Source: Curtobacterium sp. MCSS17_008 (lineage in GTDB: Bacteria; Actinomycetota; Actinomycetes; Actinomycetales; Microbacteriaceae). From it: a stretch of DNA of 64,000 bases. Made by a program: the position numbers and the translations under genes. The notes under the pieces are model-generated. The model was not told the origin of the DNA. It saw only the letters and a program-made list of their open reading frames with translations, and did no database searches. Positions 10,312 through 18,436 of this stretch are shown one piece after another. Each line of letters begins with the position of its first letter. The first letter of the stretch is position 1. The DNA lies in assembly GCF_003234185.1 (NCBI RefSeq), contig NZ_QKSM01000001.1, positions 62,001 through 126,000 on the forward strand. Reading direction: 5' to 3'.

Positions 10312-11517
10312 GTGTCAGAGGACGCCACCACCGCCGGGCCGACGGGTGCGACGGGCGGGTCCCGGCCGCTGCGCGTCATGATCGCGGCCGACACGTTCCC
10401 GCCGGACGTCAACGGCGCCGCGACGTTCGCCGAGCAGCTGGCCGTCGGGCTCGCCGAACGCGGACACGAGGTCCACGTCGTCGCCCCGGCGACGAGCTCC
10501 CACCACGGCACCTTCGACGAGGAGCACTGCGGCGTCACGCTCACGGTGCACCGGCTCAGGTCGTACCGGTGGCCGTGGCACGCCTGGCTCCGCTTCGTGT
10601 GGCCGTGGAGCGTCCGCAAGTGGACGGCGCCGATCCTCGACGCCGTGCAGCCGGACGTGGTCCACATCCAGTCGCACATCGTCATCGGTCGCGGCATCGT
10701 GCACGAGGCCCACGACCGCGGGATACGCATCGTCGCGACGAACCACTTCATGCCCGAGAACCTGCTCGAGTACGTGCCCTTCGGACGACGGACCCTGCCG
10801 ATCGCGCTGCGGATCGCGTGGAACGACGCCGCCAAGACCTACCGGCTGGCCGACGCGATCACGACGCCGACCGTCCTCGCCGCGGACTACCTCCGGCAGG
10901 CGATCGCCGGGCAGCGCGTGCTCGCGATCTCCTGCGGCCTCGACGCCTCGCGGTACGTGGCCGGCAGCGGTCGACCTGCGGACAACGACATCGTGTTCGT
11001 CGGCCGGGTCGCGCCGGAGAAGAACCTCGACGTGCTCGTCCGGGCGCTCCCGCTGCTGCCGCCGGAACTCCACGCCACGCTGACGATCGTCGGCGGCGGG
11101 GAGATGATCCCGAAGCTCACCGCCCTGGTGCAGGAGCTCGGCCTCGAGGACCGCGTGCGGTTCGCAGGCTTCGTCTCCGACGAGGCGAAGCGCGCCGCGC
11201 TGACGAACGGCACCGTGTTCGCGATGCCGTCGACGGCGGAGCTGCAGAGCATCTCCTCGCTCGAGGCGATGGCGTCCGGGCTGCCCGTGGTCGCGGCGGA
11301 CTCGATGGCGCTGCCGCACCTCATCGACGGCAACGGGTACCTGTTCGCTCCGGGCGACGTCCAGGACCTCGCCGCCAAGCTGACGCAGGTGATGCAGGCT
11401 CCCGACCAGGACTACCGGGCGATGCGGGAGCGCAGCCTCGCCATGATCGAGGCACACGACATCAACCGCACGCTCGCCACGTTCGAGTCGCTGTATCGTG
11501 GGGAGCCGGTGGCCTGA
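10312..11517 (+). CDS. GT4-family glycosyltransferase
   Basis: This 401-residue GT-B fold enzyme transfers a sugar from a nucleotide-activated donor. The N-terminal acceptor domain starts with MIAADTFPPDVNGAATF, the typical glycine-containing loop. The C-terminal donor domain has VFVGRVAPEKNLDVLV and the E-x7-E region (SISSLEAMASGLPVV), which holds the nucleotide sugar. It resembles actinobacterial enzymes that glycosylate diacylglycerol or phosphatidylinositol. The acceptor cannot be read from the sequence, so this is family knowledge only. GTG 10312 has GAGAGGA about 15 bases upstream, and TACCGT at 10262-10267 is a possible -10. The CAT tRNA begins 13 bases after the stop. Confidence 0.88.
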   Translation: MSEDATTAGPTGATGGSRPLRVMIAADTFPPDVNGAATFAEQLAVGLAERGHEVHVVAPATSSHHGTFDEEHCGVTLTVHRLRSYRWPWHAWLRFVWPWSVRKWTAPILDAVQPDVVHIQSHIVIGRGIVHEAHDRGIRIVATNHFMPENLLEYVPFGRRTLPIALRIAWNDAAKTYRLADAITTPTVLAADYLRQAIAGQRVLAISCGLDASRYVAGSGRPADNDIVFVGRVAPEKNLDVLVRALPLLPPELHATLTIVGGGEMIPKLTALVQELGLEDRVRFAGFVSDEAKRAALTNGTVFAMPSTAELQSISSLEAMASGLPVVAADSMALPHLIDGNGYLFAPGDVQDLAAKLTQVMQAPDQDYRAMRERSLAMIEAHDINRTLATFESLYRGEPVA

Positions 11518-11530
11518 CGGTCCCCGACGA

Positions 11531-11607
11531 GGGGCGGTAGCCAAGCTGGTCAAGGCACTCGGCTCATAACCGAACGATCGCGGGTTCAAGTCCCGCCCGC
11601 CCTACCA
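11531..11607 (+). tRNA. tRNA with CAT anticodon (elongator Met, or Ile2)
   Basis: The acceptor GGGGCGG pairs with CCGCCCT (one G-T pair). The anticodon loop is CTCATAA and the T arm is GCGGG-TTCAAGT-CCCGC. CCA is encoded at 11605-11607. The initiator features (mismatch at 1-72 and three G-C pairs closing the anticodon loop) are absent, so it is not tRNA-fMet. The D arm has a short stem and long loop (GCC-AAGCTGGTCAA-GGC). Distinguishing elongator Met from lysidine-modified Ile2 needs comparison with the genome's other CAT tRNAs. Confidence 0.9.
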
Positions 11608-11633
11608 AGCCGTCCAGAAAGGCTGGCCCGTCC

Positions 11634-12761
11634 GTGCACCTGCCCCGACGACGCGACACCCCCGACGACCACGCCCCAACCCCGAACGTCACGTTCGAGA
11701 CGACGCGGGCCGGCACCGGCGTGCGCGTCAACGCGTTCCGGATCGGGTTCATGGGCGCGCTCGGTGTGCTCATCGCGCTGCTCGCCGGCTCGATCGTCCA
11801 CCAGCTCAGCACGGTCCTCGTCTACATCGGCGTGGCCCTGTTCCTCGCCCTCGGCGTCGACCCGCTCGTGTCGTTCCTCGAGCGGCTCATCCCGCGGTGG
11901 GCCGCGATCACCATCGTCGTCGTGGGCGTCCTGTCCGCGTTCGCGGGTGTGGTCTTCGCCGTCGTCCCGATCCTCATCCGACAGGCGACCAACCTCATCC
12001 AGAACTTCCCGGAGATCGTCCAGGACATCGCGCAGCAGCAGTGGGTGCAGGACCTGTCGCAGCAGTTCGCCGGCTCGTTCGACATCAACCACTCGCTCGA
12101 GTCCCTGCAGTCGTTCGTCGAGGACCCGGGCAACCTGCTCAGCCTCGGCGGCGGCATCCTGGCGGTCGGCGGCGGCATCCTGTCGGGGCTGACCGGCGCG
12201 GTCATCGTCATCATCCTGATGCTGTACTTCCTCGCCTCGATGCGCGGCCTGAAGTCGATGGCGTACCGGTTCGTGCCGGCCTCGCGGCGCGAGAACTTCA
12301 TCGACGTCAGCGAGCAGATCACCCAGGCGGTCGGCCGCTACGTCGTCGGGCAGATCAGTCAGGCGCTCATCAACGGCGTCCTCAGCCTGGTGTTCCTGCT
12401 CATCATCGGCGCACCCCTGCCGGTGCTGCTCGCGACCTTCGCGTTCCTCGGGTCGCTCATCCCGCTCGTCGGCACCCTCGCGGCGGCCGTGGTGATCTCG
12501 CTGCTGTGCCTGTTCGCCTCGCCGGCGACGGCCCTCGCGGCGGCGGTCTACTACCTCGTGTACATGCAGGTCGAGGCGTACGTCATCTCGCCGCGCATCA
12601 TGTCGCGGGCCGTCCAGGTGCCGGGCGCGCTGGTGGTCATCGCCGCCGTCGCGGGCGGCACCATCGGCGGGGTGCTCGGCGCGCTCGTCGCGGTGCCCGC
12701 CGCCGCGTCGGTGATCATCATCGTGCAGAAGGTCATCTACCCCCGTCAGGAGCAGGCGTGA
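11634..12761 (+). CDS. AI-2E family (TqsA/YdiK-like) membrane transporter
   Basis: This 375-residue membrane protein follows the AI-2E family plan: paired N-terminal helices, a long amphipathic extracytoplasmic segment (ILIRQATNLIQNFPEIV onward), then a cluster of helices. The conserved C-terminal part contains LATFAFLGSLIPLVGT and VEAYVISPRIMSRAVQVP. Members export autoinducer-2 or act in Na+/H+ exchange; which applies here is unknown. GTG 11634 is preceded by AGAAAGG. Its stop overlaps the next start (GTGA at 12758-12761), coupling it to the DUF1684 gene. It lies just after the CAT tRNA and may share its transcript. Confidence 0.9.
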   Translation: MHLPRRRDTPDDHAPTPNVTFETTRAGTGVRVNAFRIGFMGALGVLIALLAGSIVHQLSTVLVYIGVALFLALGVDPLVSFLERLIPRWAAITIVVVGVLSAFAGVVFAVVPILIRQATNLIQNFPEIVQDIAQQQWVQDLSQQFAGSFDINHSLESLQSFVEDPGNLLSLGGGILAVGGGILSGLTGAVIVIILMLYFLASMRGLKSMAYRFVPASRRENFIDVSEQITQAVGRYVVGQISQALINGVLSLVFLLIIGAPLPVLLATFAFLGSLIPLVGTLAAAVVISLLCLFASPATALAAAVYYLVYMQVEAYVISPRIMSRAVQVPGALVVIAAVAGGTIGGVLGALVAVPAAASVIIIVQKVIYPRQEQA

Positions 12762-13576
12762 CCACCGCCGACCCGGACCTCGCCGAGCACGTCGCCGCTC
12801 GTGACGCCTGGGCCCGCAGCGCCCGGGGGCCGCTCGCCCTGGTCAACGCGCAGGTCGTCGACCGGCCGCAGCCCGTGTGGCCGGTGCCCGGGCAGTGGGC
12901 ACCGGCGGTCGGCGGTCTCGTCGTCACCGCCGTGGGCGCGGACGGCGTCGTGGTCGACGGCGTCCCGGTGGACGGCACGGTACTGGTGGCGGGGGACACC
13001 GCCGTCGTCCCGTCGACGGTCGGCTTCCCCGACGGCCGCGCCGGCAGCGTGCACGGGGCCACGCTGCGGGTCTGGGACCCCGCGTCCGACGCGATCGCCC
13101 GCTTCGCGCGCATCGATCGCTTCGTCCCGCGCCCGGAGGGCTGGGTCACGTCCGGCAGGTACGAACCCCGGACCGGCCGGGAGGCGCCACCTCACCTCAC
13201 CGACGCCGCCGGCGATCCGCTCCCGGTGGCCGGCACGATCGAGACCACCGTCGACGGGGCCACGGTGCGGATGACCGCGGTCCGGTCCGCGCCGTTCCAC
13301 GGTCGGCCCCGCCTGCAGCTCATCGTGCAGGACGCCACGAGCGCCCTGCCGGAGGACGACCCGGGCAGCTCGTACGCGATGGGGCGCTTCCTGTACCTCG
13401 ACGAGCCGGACGGGCCGGCGGAGGTGACCCTCGACTGGGAGCGGCTCGTGCTCCCGCCGTGCGCCTTCTCGTACCAGTTCGCCTGTCCGATCCCACCGGA
13501 GGAGAACCGGCTCCCGGTGGCGGTCACGGCGGGGGAGCGGCACCCGGTCGACGCGGGCGGCGCCGTGCTGCACTGA
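12758..13576 (+). CDS. DUF1684 domain protein
   Basis: This 272-residue cytoplasmic protein closely matches DUF1684. The diagnostic C-terminal end is present: LPPCAFSYQFACPIPPEENR followed by LPVAVTAGE. The mid-region reads GRFLYLDEPD. The function of the family is not established. There is no signal peptide or membrane helix. GTG 12758 overlaps the stop of the AI-2E family gene, so the two are translationally coupled; I cannot say whether they share a function. Two cysteines in the conserved tail (PPCAF, FACPIP) are family features. Confidence 0.87.
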   Translation: MTTADPDLAEHVAARDAWARSARGPLALVNAQVVDRPQPVWPVPGQWAPAVGGLVVTAVGADGVVVDGVPVDGTVLVAGDTAVVPSTVGFPDGRAGSVHGATLRVWDPASDAIARFARIDRFVPRPEGWVTSGRYEPRTGREAPPHLTDAAGDPLPVAGTIETTVDGATVRMTAVRSAPFHGRPRLQLIVQDATSALPEDDPGSSYAMGRFLYLDEPDGPAEVTLDWERLVLPPCAFSYQFACPIPPEENRLPVAVTAGERHPVDAGGAVLH

Positions 13577-13772
13577 GGTCGGCGTGCACCGGGAACGGTC
13601 TGCACCGAGGTCGGCCGCACCGCCGTCCGCCGAGGTGTGGCGTTCGCAGCCGAGCGCATGCATAATGGGCGTGTCCGCGAGGACATCACAATCGGATATC
13701 GATGGTTCCGGTACCGGGACACTCCGCACCACAGGTCGATGGGGAAGTCGCACCTGACGAAGCGGAGGAATC
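13577..13772 (+). promoter_or_regulatory. Probable promoter region of DUF3145 gene
   Basis: This 196-nt gap is less GC-rich than its neighbours around 13655-13730. A CATAAT hexamer in GCATGCATAATGGG (about 13656-13669) is a reasonable -10, which would give a leader of about 100 bases. A strong ribosome site (GCGGAGGAA) precedes GTG 13773. I see no gene here. Confidence 0.45.
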
Positions 13773-14273
13773 GTGAACGGAACGACGACAGGAGTGCTCT
13801 ACGTGCACTCCTCACCACGCGCGCTCTGCCCGCACGTCGAATGGGCGGCAGGACGCGCCATGAGCCGCGCCGTGAACTTCTCGTGGCTCGACCAGCCCGC
13901 GCTCGACGGATCCCGTCGGACGGAGTTCACCTGGACGGGGCAGGTCGGTACCGGCGCGGCGATCGCCTCTGCCCTGCGCGGGTGGGAGCACCTGCGGTAC
14001 GAGGTCACCGAGGAGCCGACGGCCGTGTCCGACGGCGGTCGGTGGATGCACACGCCCGACCTCGGCGTGTTCTTCGCGCAGACCGACGTGTCGGGGAACA
14101 TGGTCGTGCCCGAGGACCGGGTGCGCTACGCGATGGAGGTCGCCGCCAGCAACGCCCTCGAACTGCACCGCGAACTGCGTCTCGCCCTCGGCCAGGCCTG
14201 GGACGACGAGCTCGAGCCGTTCCGCCACGCCGCCGAGGGCAACCCGGTCGTGTGGCTCCACCGCGTCGGCTGA
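13773..14273 (+). CDS. DUF3145 family protein
   Basis: This 166-residue protein belongs to DUF3145, a single-copy family conserved through Actinobacteria with no assigned function. The N-terminus (GVLYVHSSPRALCPHVEWA) and the central motif around FSWLDQPA are diagnostic, and the length is normal. The start is GTG 13773, with GGAGGAA eight bases upstream. It stands alone, transcribed toward the 3' end of fabF. Confidence 0.9.
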   Translation: MNGTTTGVLYVHSSPRALCPHVEWAAGRAMSRAVNFSWLDQPALDGSRRTEFTWTGQVGTGAAIASALRGWEHLRYEVTEEPTAVSDGGRWMHTPDLGVFFAQTDVSGNMVVPEDRVRYAMEVAASNALELHRELRLALGQAWDDELEPFRHAAEGNPVVWLHRVG

Positions 14274-14384
14274 CCTCCTCAGCTCCTCCGCTCCTCGCGC
14301 CATCCTCGGACGCCGCCCGCTCCCTCCGGAGCCGGCGGCGTTCGACGTCCCCGGTCTCCCGGTCTCCCGTTCTCTCGGTTTTCC

Positions 14385-14466
14385 GGTCGCACGACGCGCC
14401 GTCGGCGACCGTTGCGGTCGCACGACATGCCGTCGATGCCGGACCTGAGCGGCGGGTCGTGCGACC
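14385..14466. repeat. Inverted/direct repeat cluster, GGTCGCACGACGCGCCG family
   Basis: Three copies of a 17-bp unit lie here: GGTCGCACGACGCGCCG at 14385-14401 and a near copy at 14416-14432 in direct orientation, and a third in inverted orientation at 14450-14466. The same unit appears three times at 61577-61658, 47 kb away. The gap between the DUF3145 and fabF stops is 303 nt and otherwise holds only pyrimidine-rich filler and the fabF hairpin. Confidence 0.75.
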
Positions 14467-14514
14467 AGAAGGGGCCCGAAGCGCGTGCGGCCGGGACCGG
14501 CCCCGGGAACGACG

Positions 14515-14548
14515 GGAGGCCCGCCCTGCGGACGCAGGACGGGCCTCC
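14515..14548. terminator. Hairpin terminator after fabF
   Basis: Arms GGAGGCCCGCCCTGCG (14515-14530) and its complement (14533-14548) pair over 16 positions with one G-T. The element lies 29 bases beyond the fabF stop on the minus strand and also faces the DUF3145 gene from the other side. It probably ends the aceE-fab transcription unit. Confidence 0.65.
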
Positions 14549-14576
14549 AGGCCGACGCGGGGCCGGCAGGACGGGG

Positions 14577-15821
14577 TCAGGCCGAGCGGAACGCGACCAC
14601 GGCGTTGTGCCCGCCGAAGCCGAACGAGTTGCTGACGGCGACCAGGTCGCCCGCCGGCAGCTCGCGGGGCGCGGTCGCGACGTCCATCACGATCTCCGGG
14701 TCCTGCTCGGTCAGGTTGATCGTCGGCGGCGCGACACGCTCGTGCAGCGCCTTGACCGTGAACGCGGCCTCGATCGCACCCGCGCCACCGAGGAGGTGAC
14801 CGGTCGACGCCTTGGTCGCGGACACGACGATGCTGTCGAGGTGGTCGCCGAAGACGCGACGCATGGCGTGGTACTCGGCGACGTCGCCGACCGGGGTCGA
14901 GGTGGCGTGCGCGTTGACGTGGACCACGTCCTCGCGGGCGGCACCCGCGTGCTCGAGGGCGGTGATGACGGCCCGGGCGGCGGCGCTGCCCTCGGGGTCC
15001 GGTGCGGTGATGTGGAAGGCGTCGGAGGTGATGCCGGCGCCGGCGACCTCGGCGTAGATCCTCGCGCCGCGGGCCTCGGCGTGCTCCTTGGTCTCCAGGA
15101 TGAGCGCTGCTGCGCCGTCACCGAGCACGAAGCCGTCACGCGTGACGTCGTACGGGCGCGAGGCGGTCTCGGGGGAGTCGTTCCGGCGCGACAGGGCCTG
15201 CATCGCCGCGAACGCGGCCAGGGGCAGCGGGTGCAGCGCGGCCTCGGCGCCACCGGTGATGACGATGTCCGCCTCGCCGCTGGCGACGTGGCGGTACGCC
15301 TCGGCCAGGGACTCGGTGGAGGACGCGCAGGCGGACAGGTACGTGCGGGCACCGCCACGGGCACCGAACTCCATCTCGATGGCGGCGGCCGGACCGTTCG
15401 CCATGAGCATCGGGACCGTCATCGGCATGACGCGACGCGGCCCCTTCTCGCGCAGGGTGTCCCAGGCGTCGAGCAGCGTGTTCACGCCGCCGATGCCGGT
15501 CGCCCAGTCGACGATGAGACGTTCGGGGACGACGGACTCGGCGTCGATGCCGGCGTCGGCCCAGGCCTCGCGCGCGGCGACGAGCGACAGCTGCGACGAC
15601 GGGTCGAGGCGCTTCGTCTCCGGGCGGGTGAGCTGGTCGGTGAGGAACCGGCGCGCCTGGCCGGCGAACTCGACGGGGAGCTCGAGCTCGGCGTAGCGGG
15701 GGTCCTCGATGCGGGTGATGCCGGACTTGCCGGCGAGCAGCGCCTCCCACGTCTCCGGGGCGGTCGCGGCGAGGGGTGTGATCGCACCGATCCCGGTGAC
15801 GACGACGGTCTTGTTGGTCAT
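14577..15821 (-). CDS. fabF: 3-oxoacyl-[ACP] synthase II (FabF)
   Basis: This is the chain-elongating condensing enzyme of FAS II. It joins malonyl-ACP to a growing acyl chain with loss of CO2. At 414 residues it has the catalytic cysteine in LSACASSTES, and the two histidines in VNAHATSTPVGD and NSFGFGGHNAV. The start is ATG 15821; there is no strong ribosome site, only a purine-rich stretch (GAAAGAA) about 12 bases upstream. It is last in the fabD-fabH-acpP-fabF order that is standard in Actinobacteria. It is separated from acpP by 152 bases holding a strong hairpin, so its expression may be tuned apart from acpP. Confidence 0.97.
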   Translation of the reverse strand: MTNKTVVVTGIGAITPLAATAPETWEALLAGKSGITRIEDPRYAELELPVEFAGQARRFLTDQLTRPETKRLDPSSQLSLVAAREAWADAGIDAESVVPERLIVDWATGIGGVNTLLDAWDTLREKGPRRVMPMTVPMLMANGPAAAIEMEFGARGGARTYLSACASSTESLAEAYRHVASGEADIVITGGAEAALHPLPLAAFAAMQALSRRNDSPETASRPYDVTRDGFVLGDGAAALILETKEHAEARGARIYAEVAGAGITSDAFHITAPDPEGSAAARAVITALEHAGAAREDVVHVNAHATSTPVGDVAEYHAMRRVFGDHLDSIVVSATKASTGHLLGGAGAIEAAFTVKALHERVAPPTINLTEQDPEIVMDVATAPRELPAGDLVAVSNSFGFGGHNAVVAFRSA

Positions 15822-15921
15822 GGAACGACGTGTTCTTTCGTGTGGACTGGTCGGGTGCCGGTGGACACCCGTCCGATGTGGCCGGGCGCCGGTGGGCGCT
15901 CGCCCGCTGGGTGAACGAGTC

Positions 15922-15961
15922 GAGCGCCGCGGACCGCGGTGTGTCCGCGGCCGCGGCGCTC
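15922..15961. promoter_or_regulatory. Strong intercistronic hairpin between acpP and fabF
   Basis: Arms GAGCGCCGCGG (15922-15932) and CCGCGGCGCTC (15951-15961) pair perfectly, and the loop contains a further CCGCGG pair. On the minus strand it begins 13 bases after the acpP stop. In such clusters acpP mRNA is often more abundant than fabF mRNA; partial termination or 3'-end protection here would produce that. Position and pairing are seen, function inferred. Confidence 0.6.
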
Positions 15962-15973
15962 AGGAAGCTCGCG

Positions 15974-16222
15974 TCAGGCCTGGGCCTTGACGATGTAGTC
16001 GACGGCGTCGCCCACGGTCTTGAGGTTCTTGACCTCTTCGTCCGGGATCTTCACGTCGAACTTCTCCTCGGCGTTCACGACGATGGTCATCATCGAGATC
16101 GAGTCGATGTCGAGGTCGTCGGTGAACGACTTGTCGGCGGCGACGGTGTCGGTCGCGATGCCGGTCTCGTCGTTGATCAGCTCGGCCAGGCCGGCGAGGA
16201 CTTCTTCGTTGGACAGGGCCAT
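15974..16222 (-). CDS. acpP: Acyl carrier protein
   Basis: This small acidic protein (82 residues) carries fatty acid intermediates on a phosphopantetheine arm. The attachment serine is in DIDSISMMT. The four-helix ACP pattern, with acidic second helix (VNAEEKF), fits the family. ATG 16222 has AAGGAGAA about seven bases upstream, the clearest ribosome site in the cluster, as expected for a highly made protein. It lies between fabH and fabF. Confidence 0.97.
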   Translation of the reverse strand: MALSNEEVLAGLAELINDETGIATDTVAADKSFTDDLDIDSISMMTIVVNAEEKFDVKIPDEEVKNLKTVGDAVDYIVKAQA

Positions 16223-16305
16223 GGGTGTTCTCCTTGAGGGGGGTGTCGTTTGACCGTGGGACAGCCTAGGGCACGGGCACTGCCCGCGCGCGGAGGCGCG
16301 TGGGG

Positions 16306-17361
16306 CTAGGGGAGGACGACCACCTGCGCGCCGAACACGAGTCCGGCGCCGAACCCGATCTGCAGGGCGAGGCCGCCCGACAGTTCGGGGTGCTCCTCGA
16401 GCAGGCGGTGTGTGGCGAGCGGGATGCTCGCGGCGGAGGTGTTGCCCGTCGTGGTGATGTCGCGCGCGATCGTCACGGTGTCGGGCAGGCCGAGCTGCTT
16501 GGCGAACTCGTCGATGATGCGGATGTTCGCCTGGTGCGGCACGAAGGCGGCGAGGTCCTCGGGGCGGACGCCGGCGGTCTCGAGCGCTTCACGGGCGACC
16601 TTGACCATCTCCCACACTGCCCAGCGGAAGACCGTCTGGCCGGCCTGGCGCATGGTCGGTCGGGGAGCGCCGGCGGCCCACTCGTTGTAGGTCGCGGTCA
16701 TGCCGATCGCGTCCCACTTCGAGCCGTCCGAGCCCCAGATGGTCGGGGCGATGCCGGGGAAGTCGCTCGGGCCCACCACCGCGGCGCCCGCGCCGTCGCC
16801 GAGCAGGAACGAGATCGAGCGGTCGGTCGGGTCGACGACGTCGCTGAGCTTCTCGGCGCCGACGACCAGGACGTGGTCGGCCAGGCCGGACTTGATGAAC
16901 GAGTCCGCCTGGGCGATGCCGTACGCGTAGCCGGCGCAGGCCGCGCTGACGTCGTACGCGGCCGCGGGCGTCGCGCCGATGCGTTCGGCGAGGAGCGAGG
17001 CCATCGACGGGGTGGCGACGGTGTGCGTGACGGTGCTCACGAGCACCACACCGATCTGGTCCGGCGTGATGCCGGCCTTCTCGATCGCTTCGCGCGCGGC
17101 CGTCTCGGCCAGGTCGACCGCTTCGACGTCGGCGCCGGCGCGCTTGCGCGTGACGATGCCGGTGCGCTGGCGGATCCACTCGTCGGACGAGTCGATCGGA
17201 CCGACGAGGTCGTCGTTCGGCACGACGTTCTCGCCACGGGCGGCGCCGAACGCCAGGATGCGGGTGAACTCGTGTCCGCGACGCTGCTGCAGTATCGGAC
17301 GGGAGGCGCGGGAGCCGTCCGTCCCGTCGGCTGCGGGGGACGGCGTGGTGGCGTCGGTCAT
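16306..17361 (-). CDS. fabH: 3-oxoacyl-[ACP] synthase III (FabH)
   Basis: This enzyme starts FAS II by condensing acyl-CoA with malonyl-ACP. In this phylum it often uses branched-chain primers. The catalytic triad is visible: cysteine in VSAACAGYAYG, histidine in FVPHQANIRI, and asparagine in TTTGNTSAASIP. It has 351 residues, about 20 more than typical, because of an N-terminal extension rich in Pro, Ala and Ser before GHEFTRILAFG. ATG 17361 overlaps the fabD stop by four bases (17358-17361), so the two are coupled. Confidence 0.96.
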   Translation of the reverse strand: MTDATTPSPAADGTDGSRASRPILQQRRGHEFTRILAFGAARGENVVPNDDLVGPIDSSDEWIRQRTGIVTRKRAGADVEAVDLAETAAREAIEKAGITPDQIGVVLVSTVTHTVATPSMASLLAERIGATPAAAYDVSAACAGYAYGIAQADSFIKSGLADHVLVVGAEKLSDVVDPTDRSISFLLGDGAGAAVVGPSDFPGIAPTIWGSDGSKWDAIGMTATYNEWAAGAPRPTMRQAGQTVFRWAVWEMVKVAREALETAGVRPEDLAAFVPHQANIRIIDEFAKQLGLPDTVTIARDITTTGNTSAASIPLATHRLLEEHPELSGGLALQIGFGAGLVFGAQVVVLP

Positions 17362-18311
17362 GCGGTTGCGTCTGCTTCCTGGCCAGCCGCCTCGGCGTCG
17401 CGCTGCAGGAGCTCGATCGCGGCGGGCAGGTCGTCGGGGGTCTTGACGGCGACGGCCGGGGTGCCGCGGAGCCCGCGCTTGGCGAGTCCGGTCAGGGCGC
17501 CGGCCGGAGCGAGCTCGATGATGCCGGTGACGCCGGCGGCGGAGAACGACTCCATGACGGCGTCCCAGTGCACGGGGCTCGCGATCTGCCGCACCATGAG
17601 GTCGACGAAGCGGCGGCCGTCCTCCACGCGGGAGCCGTCGGCGTTCGTCCAGATCGGCAGCGTCGGGTCCTGCACGGTGATGGCTGCCGCGACCGGGGCG
17701 ACCCGGTCGACCGCGGGGGCCATGTACCGCGTGTGGAACGCCCCGGCGACGGCGAGCGGGACGACCCGGGCCTTCGCAGGCGGCTCGGCGGCCAGCGCGG
17801 CGATGCCGTCGGCCGGACCGGCGACGACGGTCTGCCCGCCGCCGTTGTGGTTCGCGGGGACCAGCCCGTGCTGTTCCAGCGCCGCGGCGACCGCCTCCGG
17901 GTCGCCGCCCAGGACGGCTGCCATGGAGGTGGGCTCGAGCGCTGCGGCGTCCGCCATGGCGCGTCCGCGCTCGGCGACGAGCGAGACGGCGTCGGTGGGG
18001 GCGAGGACGCCGGCGACGGCTGCGGCGGTGAACTCGCCGACCGAGTGGCCGGCGACGCCGCCCACGAGGTCGCGGCGTCCGTCGGCGAGGAGCGCGTCGG
18101 CGGTCACGAGGCCTGCGGCGACGATGAGCGGTTGCGCGAGCGCGGTGTCCTTGATGGTGTCCGCGTCCGACTCGGTGCCGTGGTGGGCGAGGTCGACACC
18201 GATCGCCTCGGACCACGCTCCCACGCGGTCACGGACGGCGGCGTCCTCGAGCCAGGGGGCGAGGAAGCCGGGGGTCTGGGAGCCCTGTCCGGGCGCGACG
18301 ACGACGATCAC
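17358..18311 (-). CDS. fabD: Malonyl-CoA:ACP transacylase (FabD)
   Basis: This 317-residue enzyme transfers malonyl from CoA to ACP, supplying the elongation substrate. The N-terminus has the oxyanion-site motif APGQGSQ, the active serine is in GHSVGEFTAA, and a histidine lies in GAFHTRYM. The start is GTG 18311 with GAGGA nine bases upstream. It is the first gene of the fab cluster proper. The 125-base gap before it, after fasR, is the probable site of FasR-controlled transcription. Confidence 0.96.
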   Translation of the reverse strand: MIVVVAPGQGSQTPGFLAPWLEDAAVRDRVGAWSEAIGVDLAHHGTESDADTIKDTALAQPLIVAAGLVTADALLADGRRDLVGGVAGHSVGEFTAAAVAGVLAPTDAVSLVAERGRAMADAAALEPTSMAAVLGGDPEAVAAALEQHGLVPANHNGGGQTVVAGPADGIAALAAEPPAKARVVPLAVAGAFHTRYMAPAVDRVAPVAAAITVQDPTLPIWTNADGSRVEDGRRFVDLMVRQIASPVHWDAVMESFSAAGVTGIIELAPAGALTGLAKRGLRGTPAVAVKTPDDLPAAIELLQRDAEAAGQEADATA

Positions 18312-18436
18312 CGGTCAATCCTCGCCGTCACGGTCGGATCGGTCCGTGTGGACTTCCGACAGCGATCCGGCCGGGACATTGTGCGAACCCCACCGGAGTG
18401 CGGCCGGCAGTACGCCGCCCGTCCCAGCGGGCGCGC
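18312..18436 (-). promoter_or_regulatory. fasR-fabD intergenic region, probable fab promoter
   Basis: This gap is the only sizeable break between the regulator and the fab genes. On the minus strand it contains CACAAT within TTCGCACAATGTCCC, a possible -10. In Streptomyces coelicolor the FasR protein activates fabDHPF from the equivalent region. I could not identify the binding site by eye. Confidence 0.4.

Noticed and set aside
14385-14466. A CRISPR array from regularly spaced repeats
   Set aside because: Only three units, with one inverted and unequal spacing, and no cas genes. A palindromic dispersed repeat fits better.
14274-14576. A possible gene in the 303-nt gap between the DUF3145 gene and fabF
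   Set aside because: Only the repeat cluster, a pyrimidine-rich stretch and a hairpin are seen. Open frames across it lack start signals and protein-like composition.
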